A stretch of 64,000 nucleotides of DNA, from assembly GCF_004367585.1 (NCBI RefSeq), contig NZ_CP038015.1, positions 3,540,001-3,604,000 of the forward strand, given 5' to 3'. A program made the translations under genes and the position numbers. The notes beneath the pieces are model-generated. The model did no database searches. It saw only the letters and a program-made list of their open reading frames with translations, and had not been told where the DNA came from. This document shows, in pieces, positions 62,992 through 64,000 of the stretch (position 1 is the first letter of the stretch; each line of letters begins with the position of its first letter). Source of the stretch: Paenisporosarcina antarctica (GTDB taxonomy: Bacteria > Bacillota > Bacilli > Bacillales_A > Planococcaceae).

Positions 62992-63080
62992 GCCTCTACC
63001 CCCTTCTGAGATCAATACTAGCCTTCTTTGTTATAAAACAACCATCAACTACAGACTGTTTGTCGTTGAAGATAGAGTTA

Positions 63081-63513
63081 TTAATCCGCATAATCATCTT
63101 CGGTCAATTCTTCTGAGATTAGAATAAAATCTTTTAAATTAGGTGCATATTCTTCCAGCTCTGCTTCTTCGTGATACCAAAGATAAATTTCATTCCCCAT
63201 AACTCCGTTATTGACTTTAAAACATAATTTATCTCCCGAACTATCATCACCGATTACAATAAGGTCTTTCGACATATCTTCTTCTCTGACTTCAGGTGTT
63301 TTGTCTAACAATATCATCCCAAGTCTTTTTAGGATTTCTATGATCTTTGATAGGATGAAGTATCCATTCACCTATTTCCGCATTATTAACCAACATGAAA
63401 AATTCTTTATATTGTTCTGGGAAAACTGCAACTAGCTTATCTTCTGCTGCCTTTATGTCTAATTCATCAACACCTGTTTTCCTTGTATGAATTAGTTTTC
63501 TTACATCTTTCAT
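63081..63513 (-). pseudogene. Frameshifted SMI1/KNR4 (SUKH) family gene
   Basis: Two overlapping frames join into one protein: residues from 63513 (KDVRKLIHTRKTGVDELDIK, FPEQYKEFFMLVNNAEIGEW, ITWDDIV-like TWDDIVRQNT) continue in the other frame as EVREEDMSKDLIVIGDDSSG and NGVMGNEIYLWYHEEAELEE. Removing one of the two G at 63295-63296 (plus strand) restores a single frame of about 143 residues, the usual SUKH length. SUKH proteins are commonly immunity proteins against secreted nuclease or deaminase toxins. It may be a true pseudogene or a sequencing error. Confidence 0.8.
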
Positions 63514-63740
63514 TAAACAACACCCACACTATTAGTTTAAAAAAATAACTTTTAAATAGCATTGCCTTCCTCAACTAACCGGCACGTTGAAGTAAAAACC
63601 TTCACAATCTTATATTTATTTTAACATAAATACCCAGACTCATTATTTACATAGGGGAAAGGCTTGCTCTAACGATTAAGTGTCCGCACCTTCAGCCAAA
63701 CTTTTCCTACAAACTAAAAAACTGTGCATTTAATGCTTGT

Positions 63741-63774
63741 AATCAAGCGGCGGACGCGCAGCCGCCGCTTGATT
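63741..63774. terminator. Perfect 13-bp GC-rich hairpin
   Basis: AATCAAGCGGCGG and CCGCCGCTTGATT flank an 8-nt loop. No T run follows on the plus strand, and the nearest genes are the SUKH gene (minus, upstream) and whatever lies right of the window. It may be a structural element rather than a terminator. Confidence 0.5.
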
Positions 63775-64000
63775 ATCTGTTGGAAAGATAGAATAATAGC
63801 GACCCGAAAGCCTTAGTTGATACAGCTTGCAGTTCTATTTTCAACTGCACTCCTGTCTGAATTCACTTGCCGTTGAAGTCTACAAATATAGGAAATAGGT
63901 GTCTTACCCCTACCCAGGAAAGGGATAGTATGGTTGAACACAATCTTCCTGACTGTGGGTTTACGGGATAGCAGATAGTATAAAGAATGCAAATAAAGGC
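63775..64000. other. Structured, gene-free right edge
   Basis: No reading frame. Contains the hairpin GCAGTT..AACTGC (63827-63847) and a GC-richer block with TACCCCTACCC and GGGATAGTA (about 63900-63930). It could be the leader of a gene or the end of a mobile element lying to the right. Confidence 0.3.

Overview
The window is low-GC Bacillales chromosome. Four things support a spore-forming member of the Bacillaceae/Planococcaceae: a Spo0E-type phosphatase, lysine and SAM riboswitches, a vmlR-type ABC-F gene behind an attenuator, and strong AGGAGG ribosome sites with frequent GTG and TTG starts. The genus cannot be fixed from the sequence alone. No rRNA, tRNA, CRISPR array, integrase or intact transposase was seen.

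Layout. 1-2.5 kb: a BceAB-type antimicrobial-peptide ABC transporter cut by the left edge, with a BceR-like operator but no adjacent two-component system. 3-8.4 kb: small unknown genes (one SunI-like, one with a likely ATT start), an M48 protease, and an isolated unknown protein. 8.6-11.4 kb: an intact AI-2E family transporter and an unknown membrane protein. 11.5-33.6 kb: a carboxylate-utilisation island entirely on the minus strand. Its first half encodes an RraA-type aldolase, a 3-hydroxyacid dehydrogenase, TctCBA, an Ldh2-type dehydrogenase, an unknown protein, an MFS carrier and an RpiR regulator. Its second half encodes a CitA/DcuS-type sensor kinase with its regulator, a second TctCBA, a DASS carrier, PrpB, PrpF, an aconitase and a methyltransferase.

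The island is bracketed by two direct, same-strand copies of the last ~130 bp of the AI-2E gene (11.29-11.43 and 33.72-33.85 kb), while the intact gene lies just to the left. This is the footprint expected of serial insertion at the 3' end of a gene, and I consider it the most interesting structure here. Within the island, PrpF, aconitase and PrpB could convert an imported tricarboxylate (2-methylcitrate, methylaconitate or trans-aconitate) to pyruvate or glyoxylate plus succinate. No citrate or methylcitrate synthase is present.

34-42 kb: a lysine riboswitch with dapA; vmlR with an attenuator, bracketed by two copies of an intergenic hairpin module; an HxlR regulator divergent from an iron alcohol dehydrogenase; a decayed duplicate of part of that dehydrogenase; an acyltransferase; and an OsmC protein. 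42-46 kb: degenerate 127-bp repeats and a sulfone-sulfur operon (sfnG, FMN reductase, acyl-CoA-dehydrogenase-like protein) behind a SAM riboswitch. 46-64 kb: a GGDEF/HD-GYP protein with a 21-residue repeated coil, a DHA2 exporter with a TetR that has three operators, a second TetR with an SDR, a TIMP-like surface protein, an HrtBA-like ABC pair, a CPBP protease, Spo0E, a broken khtT, a HIRAN protein, an MFS carrier, a BASS symporter and a frameshifted SMI1/KNR4 gene. Five copies of a GC-rich palindromic repeat are scattered between genes.
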